NCBI RefSeq assembly: GCF_001183605.1
Contig: NZ_LFXJ01000008.1
Location: forward strand, 62,001 to 126,000
Direction of reading: 5' to 3'
DNA: 64,000 nucleotides
Source of the DNA: Lysinibacillus xylanilyticus
GTDB taxonomy: Bacteria > Bacillota > Bacilli > Bacillales_A > Planococcaceae
Shown here: one piece after another, positions 1 through 8,894 of the stretch
Layout of the letters: every line of letters starts with the position of its first letter
Numbering within the stretch: the first letter of the stretch is position 1
Program-made: the position numbers and the translations under genes
The notes under the pieces: generated by a model
Seen by the model: the letters and a program-made list of their open reading frames with translations, nothing else
Told to the model about the DNA's origin: nothing
The model's database searches: none

Positions 1-582
1 TTTTGGTTGCTGCATTTCATAGCGATTTAAAACGAAAAATAAAAATACAGCATAAATAATATACATAGTCCCTGTCAGCATGAATGGAATACTTGGGCTG
101 GACAATTGAGAAATATAAACACCAATAATGGGACCAATCACAGCCGCTATGTTAATGGCTGCGTAACGAAACGAATACAATCTTTTTCGTTTATCTGCAG
201 GAGTAAAATCAATCATTAATGCCTGTGTCGAGGGTTCAAAGAAGGAGCGACATAAGCCATTTAGGGCGTTCAAAGCTACGAAGAACCAAACTGTTTGTGC
301 TGTTGCAAAGCCAAAGAACACGATGCTCCAAATAATAATAGTAAGCAAAATGATGCTTTTCCTACCAAAGCGGTCAGTTAAATAACCACCAAAGAATCCT
401 CCAACTGTGGAGATTAACGGTGCAATACCAATTGTCAAACCTATTTGTAAAGGGGATGCTTCAATCTCATTATGTAAGTAAATTGCTAAAAAGGGCATTG
501 CCATAAAACTTGCAATACGTGTGAAAATAGTTCCCCCTAAAATAATCCAAACTAGTGGATGAAACTGTTTGGGAAGTTTCAT
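1..582 (-). CDS. MFS transporter, N-terminal part (runs off left edge)
   Basis: The first 194 residues of a major facilitator superfamily permease; the C-terminal half lies outside the window. Seen: hydrophobic helices from about residue 11, and the cytoplasmic loop 2-3 signature GGYLTDRFGRKS at about residues 65-76, the classic MFS motif A. A loop rich in Lys/Arg (about 131-136) precedes the fifth helix, which carries a Gly/Pro-rich GPIIG segment. The start is fixed by a strong ribosome binding site (GAGAGGAGG) eight bases upstream of the ATG. The family exports drugs or small metabolites by proton antiport; the substrate cannot be read from this fragment. The gene faces away from the repeat array at 0.7-1.7 kb. 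Confidence 0.85.
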   Translation of the reverse strand, partial: MKLPKQFHPLVWIILGGTIFTRIASFMAMPFLAIYLHNEIEASPLQIGLTIGIAPLISTVGGFFGGYLTDRFGRKSIILLTIIIWSIVFFGFATAQTVWFFVALNALNGLCRSFFEPSTQALMIDFTPADKRKRLYSFRYAAINIAAVIGPIIGVYISQLSSPSIPFMLTGTMYIIYAVFLFFVLNRYEMQQPK

Positions 583-740
583 AGAATCCTCCTCTCAAAA
601 TGTAGAATGTTTCGATTTTAACGGATTGTTAATCAATTGTAAATAGTCAAAAAACATTAGGGGATAATGTTGAGAAAAGGAATGTTATCAAAATACATGA
701 ATTCTTAGCAAATATAGGGCATCGCATAAATAAGGTTCAT

Positions 741-1709
741 CACCATAACGTGTGGTTGATTTCCGTTCCGGCTGGGGCTTTGTAGCTGACGCTTCGCTTT
801 CGCACAGATAAAACATTGTAGCTGACGCTTTGCTTTCGCTACAGAAAACATTTGTCGCTGACGCTTCGCTTTCGCGCAGATAAAACATTGTAGCTGACGC
901 TTTGCTTTCGCTACAGAAAACATTTGTCGCTGACGCTTCGCTTTCGCGCAGATAAAACATTGTAGCTGACGCTTTGCTTTCGCTACAGAAAACATTTGTC
1001 GCTGACGCTTCGCTTTCGCGCAGATAAAACATTGTAGCTGACGCTTTGCTTTCGCTACAGAAAACATTTGTCGCTGACGCTTCGCTTTCGCGCAGATAAA
1101 ACATTGTAGCTGACGCTTTGCTTTCGCTACAGAAAACATTTGTCGCTGACGCTTCGCTTTCGCGCAGATAAAACATTGTAGCTGACGCTTTGCTTTCGCT
1201 ACAGAAAACATTTGTCGCTGACGCTTCGCTTTCGCGCAGATAAAACATTGTAGCTGACGCTTTGCTTTCGCTACAGAAAACATTTGTCGCTGACGCTTCG
1301 CTTTCGCGCAGATAAAACATTGTAGCTGACGCTTTGCTTTCGCTACAGAAAACATTTGTCGCTGACGCTTCGCTTTCGCGCAGATAAAACATTGTAGCTG
1401 ACGCTTTGCTTTCGCTACAGAAAACATTTGTCGCTGACGCTTCGCTTTCGCGCAGATAAAACATTGTAGCTGACGCTTTGCTTTCGCTACAGAAAACATT
1501 TGTTGCTGACGCTTCGCCTTCGCACAGAAAACATCCGCTGCGCTGCAGGGTCTCGGGCCAACAGATGTTTTTTGCGCGAAAGCGTAGTGTTAACGTAGCG
1601 GCAGCAGCACCGTTGTTGGTCATGAAGGCGTTACCACAGGACGTGAGGTTTTAGCCTTCGTTCCTCTATCGCTAATCCCCAAGGAGTCGCCCAGCCTCCA
1701 CTCCAATCA
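741..1709 (-). repeat. Family A structured element containing a 72-bp tandem array (copy A1)
   Basis: Reverse-oriented copy of family A. The right end (1690-1709) and left end (about 756-777) are the complementary terminal arms found in other copies, and the outer hairpin (caccataacgtgtgg) is at 741-755. The shared two-stem module lies at about 1624-1661 and the CCAAC/GTTGG hairpin around 1555-1620 with an enlarged loop. The central part is replaced by a homogeneous array. The 2.4-kb-neighbouring copies at 8973, 37766 and 44519 give the reference layout. Confidence 0.85.
781..1515. repeat. 72-bp tandem array, about 10 copies
   Basis: Period 72 bp, phased by acagaaaacattt at 841, 913, 985 and so on to 1489. 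Each unit is two related 36-bp half-units, one with tagctgacgctttgcttt and one with cgctgacgcttcgcttt. Read on the minus strand each half-unit is a short hairpin (for example TGTAGC, 15-nt loop, GCTACA). Central copies look identical, which suggests recent expansion. Because 36 is a multiple of three, both strands stay open and mimic 264- and 311-residue proteins; these have no ribosome binding site or non-repeat body and are not called as genes. Confidence 0.95.
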
Positions 1710-1871
1710 CCTTATATACATGGCATACTTTTATAATAATGTTATCCTCAACTTTTGATGAAGAATATCATAAATAATGAATAGAGGGAAATTCCACTAA
1801 AAGTAATCGCAATCTTTGAGAGGTAATTTGCTTGATAAATTGTGAGGAAATCAAAAAAAATAGTAGAAAAC

Positions 1872-1905
1872 AAAAAAAGAATGACCACGACGAAAGGTCA
1901 TTCTT
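1872..1905 (-). terminator. Rho-independent terminator of the DeoR-like gene
   Basis: AGAATGACC and GGTCATTCT form a 9-bp stem with a 8-nt loop; on the minus strand it is followed by a T-run. It lies 33 bp past the stop of the 73-residue regulator gene. Confidence 0.8.
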
Positions 1906-1937
1906 TTCCCATACAAAATACGTGTAACACGTAAAAA

Positions 1938-2159
1938 CTAAGACGTCAATTTTACTTTTTTCTTCGTCGTTGTCCATTTGCCTCGACTTGGACTCATCAC
2001 CAAATCGTTAAAGGCTAACACGTTCAAATCCCTTTGAACGGTGCGAGGAGTGATACTAAACTCTTCGACTAAATCCTGTGTAGACACGGTTCCTTTGTCT
2101 AAAATAAACATGTACACGTCTTTAATACGATTAAGCATTCGATCAGTAGTTGGTTTCAT
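1938..2159 (-). CDS. Small DeoR-type HTH protein
   Basis: A 73-residue protein consisting almost only of a DeoR-type winged helix-turn-helix (about residues 8-58). The signature VSTQDLVEEFSITPRTVQRD at about 24-43 is the recognition helix region. Full-length DeoR regulators have a further 180-residue sugar-phosphate sensor domain, which is absent, so no ligand can be inferred. The start has a GGAG ribosome binding site about 10 bases upstream and the gene ends at a clear terminator, so it looks intact rather than a truncated remnant. It is transcribed divergently from pepV. An interrupted palindrome at 2279-2296 between the two could be its operator, but this is inference. Confidence 0.7.
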   Translation of the reverse strand: MKPTTDRMLNRIKDVYMFILDKGTVSTQDLVEEFSITPRTVQRDLNVLAFNDLVMSPSRGKWTTTKKKVKLTS

Positions 2160-2513
2160 AAATGAACCACTCCTTCATCTTAATTCTCTTGGCAAAGACT
2201 AGCGGACGACAATTTGTGCGGAGTGCACTTAGGCTAATAAGTAGCTGCCTTAGACATCCCCTTTTCTAATTTTATATTCAGAAAAATTATTCTGATAACT
2301 TCATTATATAGAAAAGCTAGTCAATTTTCTAGTGAATGCAAGGGAAATTTACAATAAAGACATAAAATTTATACTGTATTTTGTGGGAATAGGTGAAAAA
2401 CATGCTATATGTGGTATTGTCCGAAACAAGATATAGAAAAGTTGTCAGAAAGATGATTGTAATTTATGTTGTAAAGAGTAGAATAATGATAATACATTAA
2501 GGAGGTACATCAT
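2160..2513. other. Divergent intergenic region, no gene
   Basis: The stretch separates the DeoR-like gene from pepV. It is AT-rich in its right two thirds and should hold both promoters. The only structure seen is the palindrome at 2279-2296. No coding frame with a ribosome binding site is visible. Confidence 0.5.
2279..2296. promoter_or_regulatory. Palindrome, possible operator
   Basis: TCAGAA and TTCTGA arms separated by six bases, a perfect inverted repeat about 120 bp upstream of the DeoR-like start and 218 bp upstream of pepV. Position suggests an autoregulatory operator. There is no independent support. Confidence 0.3.
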
Positions 2514-3920
2514 ATGGATTGGTTACAAGCTGCTAAAGAAAGGCAAGATGAATTGATACAAGAGTTACAGGAGCTTGTGCAAATTAATAGTGTTCTCGAT
2601 GAGAATACGATCACTAGTGAAGTACCTTTTGGTGATGGTCCACTAAAGGCTCTTGAATGGTTATTAGCAAAGGGCCAAGCTGAAGGACTGCAAACTAAAA
2701 ATATTGACAATTATGCAGGTCACATACAGATGGGTGAAGGCGATGATTTATTAGGTATTTTATGTCATGTTGACGTAGTACCAGTTGGTGATGAAACAGA
2801 TTGGACATACCCACCCTTCAGCGGCACTGTAGCAGATGGTAAGCTATTTGCTCGTGGCGCAATAGATGATAAAGGCCCAACAATTGCGGCATGGATGGCC
2901 ATGAAACTTGTGAAAGATGCTGGCATAGAGCTTAATAAAAGAGTACGTATGATTATCGGTACGGATGAAGAAACAGGCTTCCGCTGTGTCGACCACTATT
3001 TTAAACATGAGGAAATGCCGACGATTGGATTTGCACCAGATGCGGATTTCCCGCTCATCAATGCTGAAAAAGGCATCGCGGAGCTAGTGTTCTCTCAAAA
3101 TAAAACAGGCGATGCTTCGAAAGAACAGCTATTACTATTTAATGCTGGAAAGCGACCAAATATGGTACCTGATTTTGCAAAAGCAACGGTACAATTTGTC
3201 TCTCCACAATTCGAACAGAATTTTCACGCATTTTTAAGCAAAAATCAGCTAGAAGGCTCTTTATTAATCGAGGGTTCTCGCTATATAATAACTATCAAAG
3301 GTAAGGCAGCCCATGCAATGGAGCCGGAAAAAGGTGTCAATGCAGCTGTTTATCTTACAGCATTTTTACAACAAGAGTTGACGACAGAGGCAAGTAAACA
3401 ATTTGTCGACTTTACCGCAGATGTTTTTTATCAAGACCATTATGGTAACAAGCTTGATTTACAATTTGAGGATGAAATGTCTGGTAAAACTACATTGAAT
3501 CCAGGCATTGTAACTTATGATGTGGCTAAAGGTGGTAGCATGGTAATTAGTATGCGCTATTCTGTCACATATCCGTTTGATGAAAAAATCACGGAAGCAC
3601 AACGCTTAGCTGTGGCAAAAGGATTTTCATTGGATATTCAAGATGACTCAAAGCCTCATTATGTAAGCGAGGACGATGCATTTATCCAGACTTTAGCAGA
3701 TATTTATAGACGTCAAACAGGGGATTATGAAACGCCTTTACTATCTACAGGTGGCGGTACGTATGCACGTGTGATGAAAAAAGGTGTTGCATTTGGCATG
3801 CTGTTCCCGGGTGAACCTGACGTAGCGCATCGTGCGGATGAGTTTGTGGTCATTGAAAATCTCATAAAAGCAGCAGCTATTTATGCTGAAGCAATTGTTG
3901 AACTTGCAGGAAACAAATAA
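2514..3920 (+). CDS. pepV: Dipeptidase PepV (M20 family)
   Basis: A zinc-dependent cytoplasmic dipeptidase of 468 residues, the normal PepV length, which removes N-terminal residues from dipeptides and completes peptide catabolism. Metal-site residues are recognisable: His85 in CHVDVVP, Asp119 in RGAIDDKGP, the catalytic Glu152-Glu153 pair in TDEETGF, and Asp178 in PDADFP, with a C-terminal zinc histidine in DVAHRADE. The insertion or lid domain lies between about 190 and 380. The start ATG follows a strong AAGGAGG. The dat gene begins 27 bp downstream and shares its terminator, so the two probably form an operon linking peptide breakdown to D-amino acid metabolism. The B. subtilis counterpart is YtjP. 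Confidence 0.93.
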   Translation: MDWLQAAKERQDELIQELQELVQINSVLDENTITSEVPFGDGPLKALEWLLAKGQAEGLQTKNIDNYAGHIQMGEGDDLLGILCHVDVVPVGDETDWTYPPFSGTVADGKLFARGAIDDKGPTIAAWMAMKLVKDAGIELNKRVRMIIGTDEETGFRCVDHYFKHEEMPTIGFAPDADFPLINAEKGIAELVFSQNKTGDASKEQLLLFNAGKRPNMVPDFAKATVQFVSPQFEQNFHAFLSKNQLEGSLLIEGSRYIITIKGKAAHAMEPEKGVNAAVYLTAFLQQELTTEASKQFVDFTADVFYQDHYGNKLDLQFEDEMSGKTTLNPGIVTYDVAKGGSMVISMRYSVTYPFDEKITEAQRLAVAKGFSLDIQDDSKPHYVSEDDAFIQTLADIYRRQTGDYETPLLSTGGGTYARVMKKGVAFGMLFPGEPDVAHRADEFVVIENLIKAAAIYAEAIVELAGNK

Positions 3921-3947
3921 ATTAAATATGAAAAGGATGAACGAAAC

Positions 3948-4802
3948 ATGGCATATTCATTATGGAATGATCAAATCGTTGAAGAAGGGTCAATTGCAGT
4001 ATCTCCAGAAGACAGAGGTTACCAATTTGGTGACGGTATTTATGAAGTAATTAAAGTTTATAACGGAAACATGTTCACAGCACAAGAACACATTGATCGT
4101 TTCTATGCGAGTGCCGAAAAAATTCGTCTTGTCATTCCTTATACTAAAGACGTATTACACAAATTATTACATGAACTTATCGAAAAAAATAATTTGGAAA
4201 CGGGACATGTTTACTTCCAAATTACACGTGGTACAACTTCTCGTAATCATATTTTCCCGGATGCAAGTGTTCCAGCTATATTAACAGGGAATGTTAAGGC
4301 TGGCGAGCGTTCATATGAAAACTTTGAAAAAGGTGTTAAGGCTACCTTCGTAGAGGATGTTCGCTGGTTACGTTGTGATATTAAATCATTAAACTTATTA
4401 GGTGCTGTACTGGCAAAACAGGAAGCATCTGAAAAAGGCTGCTATGAAGCTATTTTACATCGTGGAGACATCGTAACAGAATGTTCATCAGCAAATGTTT
4501 ACGGCATTAAAGATGGTAAGCTTTATACTCACCCAGCAAATAACTTCATTTTAAACGGTATTACACGCCAAGTTATTTTGAAATGTGCTGAGGAAATTAA
4601 TTTGCCAGTTATTGAAGAACCAATGACGAAAGCTGATGTATTAACAATGGATGAGATAATTGTGTCATCTGTATCTTCTGAAGTAACACCAGTTATCGAT
4701 GTTGATGGAAATAAAATTGGTGCTGGAGTTCCAGGTGAATGGACTCGTAAATTACAGCAAGCATTCGAAGCGAAATTACCGCTTTCTATTAATGTGAAAT
4801 AA
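3948..4802 (+). CDS. dat: D-amino acid aminotransferase
   Basis: A PLP-dependent fold-type IV (class IV) aminotransferase of 284 residues. It interconverts D-alanine and 2-oxoglutarate with pyruvate and D-glutamate and supplies D-amino acids for peptidoglycan. The catalytic lysine is Lys146 in the DIKSLNLL motif. The YQFGDGIYEVIKVY segment (25-38) and the C-terminal EIIVSSVSSEVTPV phosphate-binding region are typical of the family. The enzyme from Bacillus (now Lysinibacillus) sphaericus is a classic member. An AAAGGATG ribosome binding site precedes the ATG. It follows pepV by 27 bp and ends at a strong terminator. Confidence 0.95.
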   Translation: MAYSLWNDQIVEEGSIAVSPEDRGYQFGDGIYEVIKVYNGNMFTAQEHIDRFYASAEKIRLVIPYTKDVLHKLLHELIEKNNLETGHVYFQITRGTTSRNHIFPDASVPAILTGNVKAGERSYENFEKGVKATFVEDVRWLRCDIKSLNLLGAVLAKQEASEKGCYEAILHRGDIVTECSSANVYGIKDGKLYTHPANNFILNGITRQVILKCAEEINLPVIEEPMTKADVLTMDEIIVSSVSSEVTPVIDVDGNKIGAGVPGEWTRKLQQAFEAKLPLSINVK

Positions 4803-4813
4803 ATGAACCATTA

Positions 4814-4849
4814 AGAGAACTACCATAAACTTGGGTAGTTCTCTTTTTT
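4814..4849 (+). terminator. Terminator of pepV-dat
   Basis: AGAGAACTACC pairs with GGTAGTTCTCT and is followed by a T-run. It starts 12 bp after the dat stop. Confidence 0.92.
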
Positions 4850-5007
4850 CTATAGAGTAAATTATGGATGTTTTATCCTGAAACGTCATGTAAAATAAAA
4901 AGGATGAATGCAGTTGTAAAATGATTGCTATCGGAATTTAAAGTTAAAGAGCAAATGTCGATGTAATGAATGCAAATGTCTATTTATCTTTATTTAGCAA
5001 TTTTTTA

Positions 5008-5160
5008 TGTAGCGACAGCAACAAGTGTTTCTGTGCGAAAGTGAAGCGGCAGCAACAAGTGTTTTCTGTGCGAAAGCGAAGCGGCAGCAACAAGTGTTTT
5101 CTGTGCGAAAGCGAAGCGGCAGCAACAACAACAGCTACAATTACCAAGGAGTAAATTGAT
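5008..5160 (+). repeat. Short hairpin repeats, 35-bp period, with B-like end
   Basis: Three to four copies of a cgaaagcgaagcggcagcaacaa unit at 35-bp spacing (gcggcagcaa at 5046, 5081, 5116). The tract ends at 5137-5159 in an imperfect CAATTA...TAAATTG inverted repeat, the same type of end as family B. A 62-residue open frame here is a by-product of the repeat. The tract separates dat from the NERD-like gene. Confidence 0.8.
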
Positions 5161-5241
5161 ACTTCGATTTGCCTTCCAAGCAGTAATGGGGAAAAGAGCA
5201 AATTAGAGATATAGAGCGAGTAAGATTGGAGTGACCTTAAC

Positions 5242-6246
5242 ATGGCACAATTGGTGAAATTACAAGATTATATTTCACGCTATCAAATTGATTTAGCGAG
5301 ATATCCGACACAATTTGTACGCTTAAAGAAAAGTCAATGGGAGCGTGTTAAGCGACAGTGGGAGTTAGGGGAAGAAATTAGTGAATGGCAACATACCGAC
5401 GACGATTCAGAAAATGATTCCTTCGCAGAAAAAGAGAGATTCTCTTTATTTAAAAAAATATTCGCAGGTCGTCAGAAGGAAGAAAATGAGGACGTTGAAC
5501 AGATAGAAATATCGAATGAACTAGTGAGTGATGAAGATATTATTCCTGAAGAAGAAACGACTTTAACATTTGAACCGAAAATTGTCTATGCGCCACAATC
5601 TATTCATGAATTAAAACGAATGTTTATCGATCAATTTTTCCATTTCCAAATGAAATGGGCAAGTTCAACATTACGAGAAAAATCGTATGTAGATCCTCGT
5701 TTTATGCGTGACCCCTTGTTACGAAATTTATTGCAAAAATTACCGGATAATTATTTACTTTTTTACTATCCAATTTTGCAAATTAGAAAAGCACCCATAG
5801 AGCTTGATGTCGTACTAATGTCACCGACAGAATGTATTTGTATAACTGTACTAGAAGCAGAAAATCAAGCCGTTTATGTAGGAGGCAGTGAGCGATTCTG
5901 GATAAAAAAAGTAGGGACGAAGGATTCAAAAGTTCTTAATCCGATGATAAGTTTAAATCGCATGGAGTCTGTATTAACTCAATTATTTATGCAGGACAAT
6001 ATAAGTATGCCGATTCGCAAGGTTATTTTAACACAGAATGGCTATTTCGATTATCCAGGGTCATCTTACGGAATTCAATTTGTTGATCGTCGAAATTATG
6101 GGGAGTGGATGGAGCATTTAAAGAAAGTGTCTTCTCCTATGAAGCATATGCAAATTCGTGCTTCTCAAACAATTTTAAATAACGTACAAACAACATCCTT
6201 TAATCGAGATATTTGGAAACAATCTTCTCAACCGGCAGGAGAGTAG
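5242..6246 (+). CDS. NERD-like (nuclease-related) domain protein
   Basis: A 334-residue protein. Residues 1-50 form a conserved-looking basic/aromatic region, 51-110 are acidic and probably disordered, and about 120-300 resemble a NERD domain: an IELDVVLM strand (186-193), a CICITVLEAE strand (198-207), an NPM segment at 233-235 and a VILTQNGYF strand (261-269). NERD domains usually end the second strand with a Glu-x-Lys motif; here VLEAE has no lysine, so a nuclease activity is doubtful. Its stop is 3 bp before the lipid kinase start, so the two are co-transcribed. The exact role is unknown. Confidence 0.6.
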   Translation: MAQLVKLQDYISRYQIDLARYPTQFVRLKKSQWERVKRQWELGEEISEWQHTDDDSENDSFAEKERFSLFKKIFAGRQKEENEDVEQIEISNELVSDEDIIPEEETTLTFEPKIVYAPQSIHELKRMFIDQFFHFQMKWASSTLREKSYVDPRFMRDPLLRNLLQKLPDNYLLFYYPILQIRKAPIELDVVLMSPTECICITVLEAENQAVYVGGSERFWIKKVGTKDSKVLNPMISLNRMESVLTQLFMQDNISMPIRKVILTQNGYFDYPGSSYGIQFVDRRNYGEWMEHLKKVSSPMKHMQIRASQTILNNVQTTSFNRDIWKQSSQPAGE

Positions 6247-6249
6247 TAA

Positions 6250-7182
6250 ATGCAAGTATTATTTATTGTGAATGAAGCAGCGGGGCACGGCAAAGGTAAG
6301 AAAGTTTGGCACCACCTTCAACAGCATTTAACAATGGACTATGAAGTTGCCTATACAGAATATGAGGGACATGGACAGGAACTTGCAAAAAATTGGGCTC
6401 AAGATGCTCAAACTAAAAAATTAATTGTTATTGTTGGCGGTGACGGCACAATTCATGAGGTTGTTAGTGGCATTGTACATAATAAATTTATAGTTATTGG
6501 TGTAGTTCGTGCTGGCTCTGGCAATGATTTCGCACGATACTTTACTACATTTAATAATGCTTTTCAAATTGAAAGCTATATACAAAAAGACACGACTAAC
6601 CTCCAAATGGACGTTGGTGCAGTTCAATTTGGAGATCAGCAGCATGCGATTTTTGTTAACAATTCTGGTGTGGGCTTTGATGCATTTGTCACAAAGCGTA
6701 TTAATAAATCCCGTTTGAAGTTTTATCTCAATAAAATAGGGCTTGGCAAGCTTTCCTATGCTGCAGCTGTTGTAAGAGGGCTATTTAGCTTTAGATGCTT
6801 TGATGTAACTATTCGTACAGACGATCAAGAATGGAAATTTAAGCAGGTATGGTTTGTTGCGATGAGCAATCAACCTTATTTCGGGGGGGGTATGAAAATT
6901 TCCCCATCTTCTAAGCCTGATGATGGACAAGTTGAAATAACAATCGTTCACGGTATTTCACGACTTAAATTGCTACTAGTTTTTGTCACGGTTTTTTTTG
7001 AAAAACATACAAAATTTAAAGAGATTACTTTTTTACAAGGCAATCAATTTAACATTTTCGTGCACGCAAATAACATTGATTGTCATTCGGATGGTAATTA
7101 TATTGGAGAAATTAAAGATGGCACGAGGATTCATTGTACTGTGCAACGTGAGGCATGGCAGGTTATATCAAAGGGTCATTAA
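6250..7182 (+). CDS. Diacylglycerol/lipid kinase family protein (YtlR-like)
   Basis: A 310-residue protein of the DAGK-catalytic/LCB5 family, which phosphorylates lipid or sphingoid-type alcohols with ATP. The diagnostic nucleotide loop VGGDGTIHEVVSGI is at 62-75 and the second GSGNDFAR motif at 89-96. A C-terminal beta-sandwich half with NNSGVGFDAFV and PYFGGGMKISP follows, as in the family. The substrate cannot be decided from sequence; the B. subtilis synteny counterpart is YtlR. It sits 3 bp after the NERD-like gene, implying coupled translation, and 95 bp before trmB. Confidence 0.85.
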   Translation: MQVLFIVNEAAGHGKGKKVWHHLQQHLTMDYEVAYTEYEGHGQELAKNWAQDAQTKKLIVIVGGDGTIHEVVSGIVHNKFIVIGVVRAGSGNDFARYFTTFNNAFQIESYIQKDTTNLQMDVGAVQFGDQQHAIFVNNSGVGFDAFVTKRINKSRLKFYLNKIGLGKLSYAAAVVRGLFSFRCFDVTIRTDDQEWKFKQVWFVAMSNQPYFGGGMKISPSSKPDDGQVEITIVHGISRLKLLLVFVTVFFEKHTKFKEITFLQGNQFNIFVHANNIDCHSDGNYIGEIKDGTRIHCTVQREAWQVISKGH

Positions 7183-7277
7183 AAAAATACCATTTCGCAA
7201 TAATATCATGCGGATTTTATGGTAATACGTTATACTATAAAAAACATAATTTCACGAGAAAGAAATGAGGAAAAAAA

Positions 7278-7925
7278 TTGAGATTAAGAAATAAGCCTTG
7301 GGCGGAGGAAATGATTACGAATCATCCAGAGGTGATTGTTCCAAATCCTGAAGACTTTAAAGGGAATTGGCAGGCTGTTTTTGGAAATGACAACCCACTA
7401 CATATTGAAGTAGGTACTGGGAAAGGACAATTTGTCACAGGTATGGCCTTGCAAAATCCGGATATAAATTATATTGGCATTGAGCTTTATGACAGTGTAA
7501 TTGTTTGTGCATTGGAAAAAATTATAGAAGCTAAATCTCCAGCGAATTTACGACTATTAAAAGTAAATGGCGCAGATTTAAATAAATTCTTTGAAAAAAA
7601 TGATATAGATTGTGTGTATCTGAATTTCTCAGATCCTTGGCCAAAAACGCGCCATGCTAAGCGACGTTTAACGCACGGGGACTTTTTGAAATTATATGAG
7701 TCGATTTTAGTGGATGAGGGGGAAATCCATTTTAAAACGGACAACCGTGGTTTGTTTGAGTATTCATTAACTAGTATTTCTGAATATGGTATGTTACTAA
7801 AGTATGTATCACTCGACCTACATGCGAATATGCCTGAGGATAATGTTATGACTGAATATGAGCAGAAATTTTCTGCTAAAGGACAGCCAATTTATCGTCT
7901 AGAATCGCAATTCTTAATTAAATAG
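7278..7925 (+). CDS. trmB: tRNA (guanine-N7-)-methyltransferase
   Basis: This enzyme makes m7G46 in the tRNA variable loop using S-adenosylmethionine. It has 215 residues, the usual length. The SAM-binding glycine loop EVGTGKGQF is at 44-52 and the TrmB signature [14 protein letters not shown] at 118-131. The start is a TTG preceded by ATGAGG; no in-frame ATG lies near, and MRLRNKPWA aligns with the family N-terminus. It is followed 11 bp later by the lactonase gene, the same order as ytmQ-ytnP in B. subtilis. Confidence 0.95.
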   Translation: MRLRNKPWAEEMITNHPEVIVPNPEDFKGNWQAVFGNDNPLHIEVGTGKGQFVTGMALQNPDINYIGIELYDSVIVCALEKIIEAKSPANLRLLKVNGADLNKFFEKNDIDCVYLNFSDPWPKTRHAKRRLTHGDFLKLYESILVDEGEIHFKTDNRGLFEYSLTSISEYGMLLKYVSLDLHANMPEDNVMTEYEQKFSAKGQPIYRLESQFLIK

Positions 7926-7936
7926 GGGGAGTATGG

Positions 7937-8800
7937 ATGGATCAGTTAAAATTTCACAGTATGTCATTATCATGGCTAAACGGGGGTGTCACTTGCCTTG
8001 ATGGCGGTGCTATGTTTGGCGTTGTACCAAAACCACTTTGGTCACGTAAATATCCAGTCAACGAAAAAAATCAAATCGAGCTACCAACTGAGCCGATTTT
8101 AATTCAATATGGTGGCAAAAACTATATTATTGATACTGGCGTTGGCTTTAACAAATTAAATGAAAAACAGCTACGAAACTTTGGGGTAACTGAGGAATCA
8201 ACATTAGCGGCTAGCTTACAGGAGCTAGGATTAACAACAGCTGATATTGATGCAGTATTAATGACGCATTTACATTTTGACCACGCTGGAGGTTTAACGC
8301 AATGGGAAGATGATGTACTTGTACCAACATTCCCGAATGCCAAAATCTTTGTAACGAAAATCGAATGGGACGAAATGCGTGATCCAAATATTCGCTCGAA
8401 AAATACGTATTGGAAAGAAAACTGGGAGCCAGTTCAGCACTTAGTAGAAACGTATGAAGGTACGTTAGAGGTAGCTCCGGGTATTGAAATGATCCATACG
8501 GGTGGTCATAGTAATGGTCACGCCATTATAAAATTGACTCAAAATGGCGAGGTATTATTGCATATGGCAGATATTATGCCAACACATGCACATCAAAATC
8601 CATTATGGGTTTTAGCGTATGACGATTATCCAATGGCAAGTGTTTTTGCAAAGGAACGTATAATGAAAGAAGCACTTGCGAATGGCTACGGCTTTATCTT
8701 CTACCATGATGCGTATTACCGCATGATTAAATGGGATGAAACAGGTAAAGAAATTGTAGACAAGCTAGAACGTAGTAGACAAGCTGTTATTACATTCTAA
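7937..8800 (+). CDS. ytnP: Metallo-beta-lactamase fold lactonase (YtnP-like)
   Basis: A 287-residue metallo-hydrolase. The dinuclear zinc motif is complete: HLHFDH at 111-116, a later HTGGHSNGH segment and the MADIMPTH aspartate. The closest known type is YtnP, an N-acylhomoserine-lactone-degrading quorum-quenching lactonase of Bacillus. AHL hydrolysis is family knowledge; the natural substrate here is not shown. A GGGGGAG ribosome binding site lies 11 bp after trmB, so the two are probably one operon. The transcript ends at the terminator at 8808. Confidence 0.88.
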   Translation: MDQLKFHSMSLSWLNGGVTCLDGGAMFGVVPKPLWSRKYPVNEKNQIELPTEPILIQYGGKNYIIDTGVGFNKLNEKQLRNFGVTEESTLAASLQELGLTTADIDAVLMTHLHFDHAGGLTQWEDDVLVPTFPNAKIFVTKIEWDEMRDPNIRSKNTYWKENWEPVQHLVETYEGTLEVAPGIEMIHTGGHSNGHAIIKLTQNGEVLLHMADIMPTHAHQNPLWVLAYDDYPMASVFAKERIMKEALANGYGFIFYHDAYYRMIKWDETGKEIVDKLERSRQAVITF

Positions 8801-8807
8801 TTAATAG

Positions 8808-8841
8808 AACGTGTGAACCTTTTGTGTTCGCACGTTTTTTT
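8808..8841 (+). terminator. Terminator after the lactonase gene
   Basis: AACGTGTGAAC pairs with GTTCGCACGTT, one G-T-type mismatch tolerated, followed by seven T. Confidence 0.9.
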
Positions 8842-8894
8842 CAATATGTTTTCATATATAAAAGCAATTGTTGCTGTCGCTTCACTTTCACACA

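Noticed and set aside
781..1515. CRISPR array
   Set aside because: The 36-bp steps recall CRISPR spacing, but every segment is a related repeat; there are no unique spacers and no cas genes.
688..1623. Open frames of 311 and 264 residues over the array, one on each strand
   Set aside because: They exist only because the 36-bp half-units are a multiple of three; there is no ribosome binding site, and the predicted proteins are pure repeats.
4966..5154. Open frame of 62 residues before the NERD-like gene
   Set aside because: It is the short-repeat tract read in frame, with no ribosome binding site.
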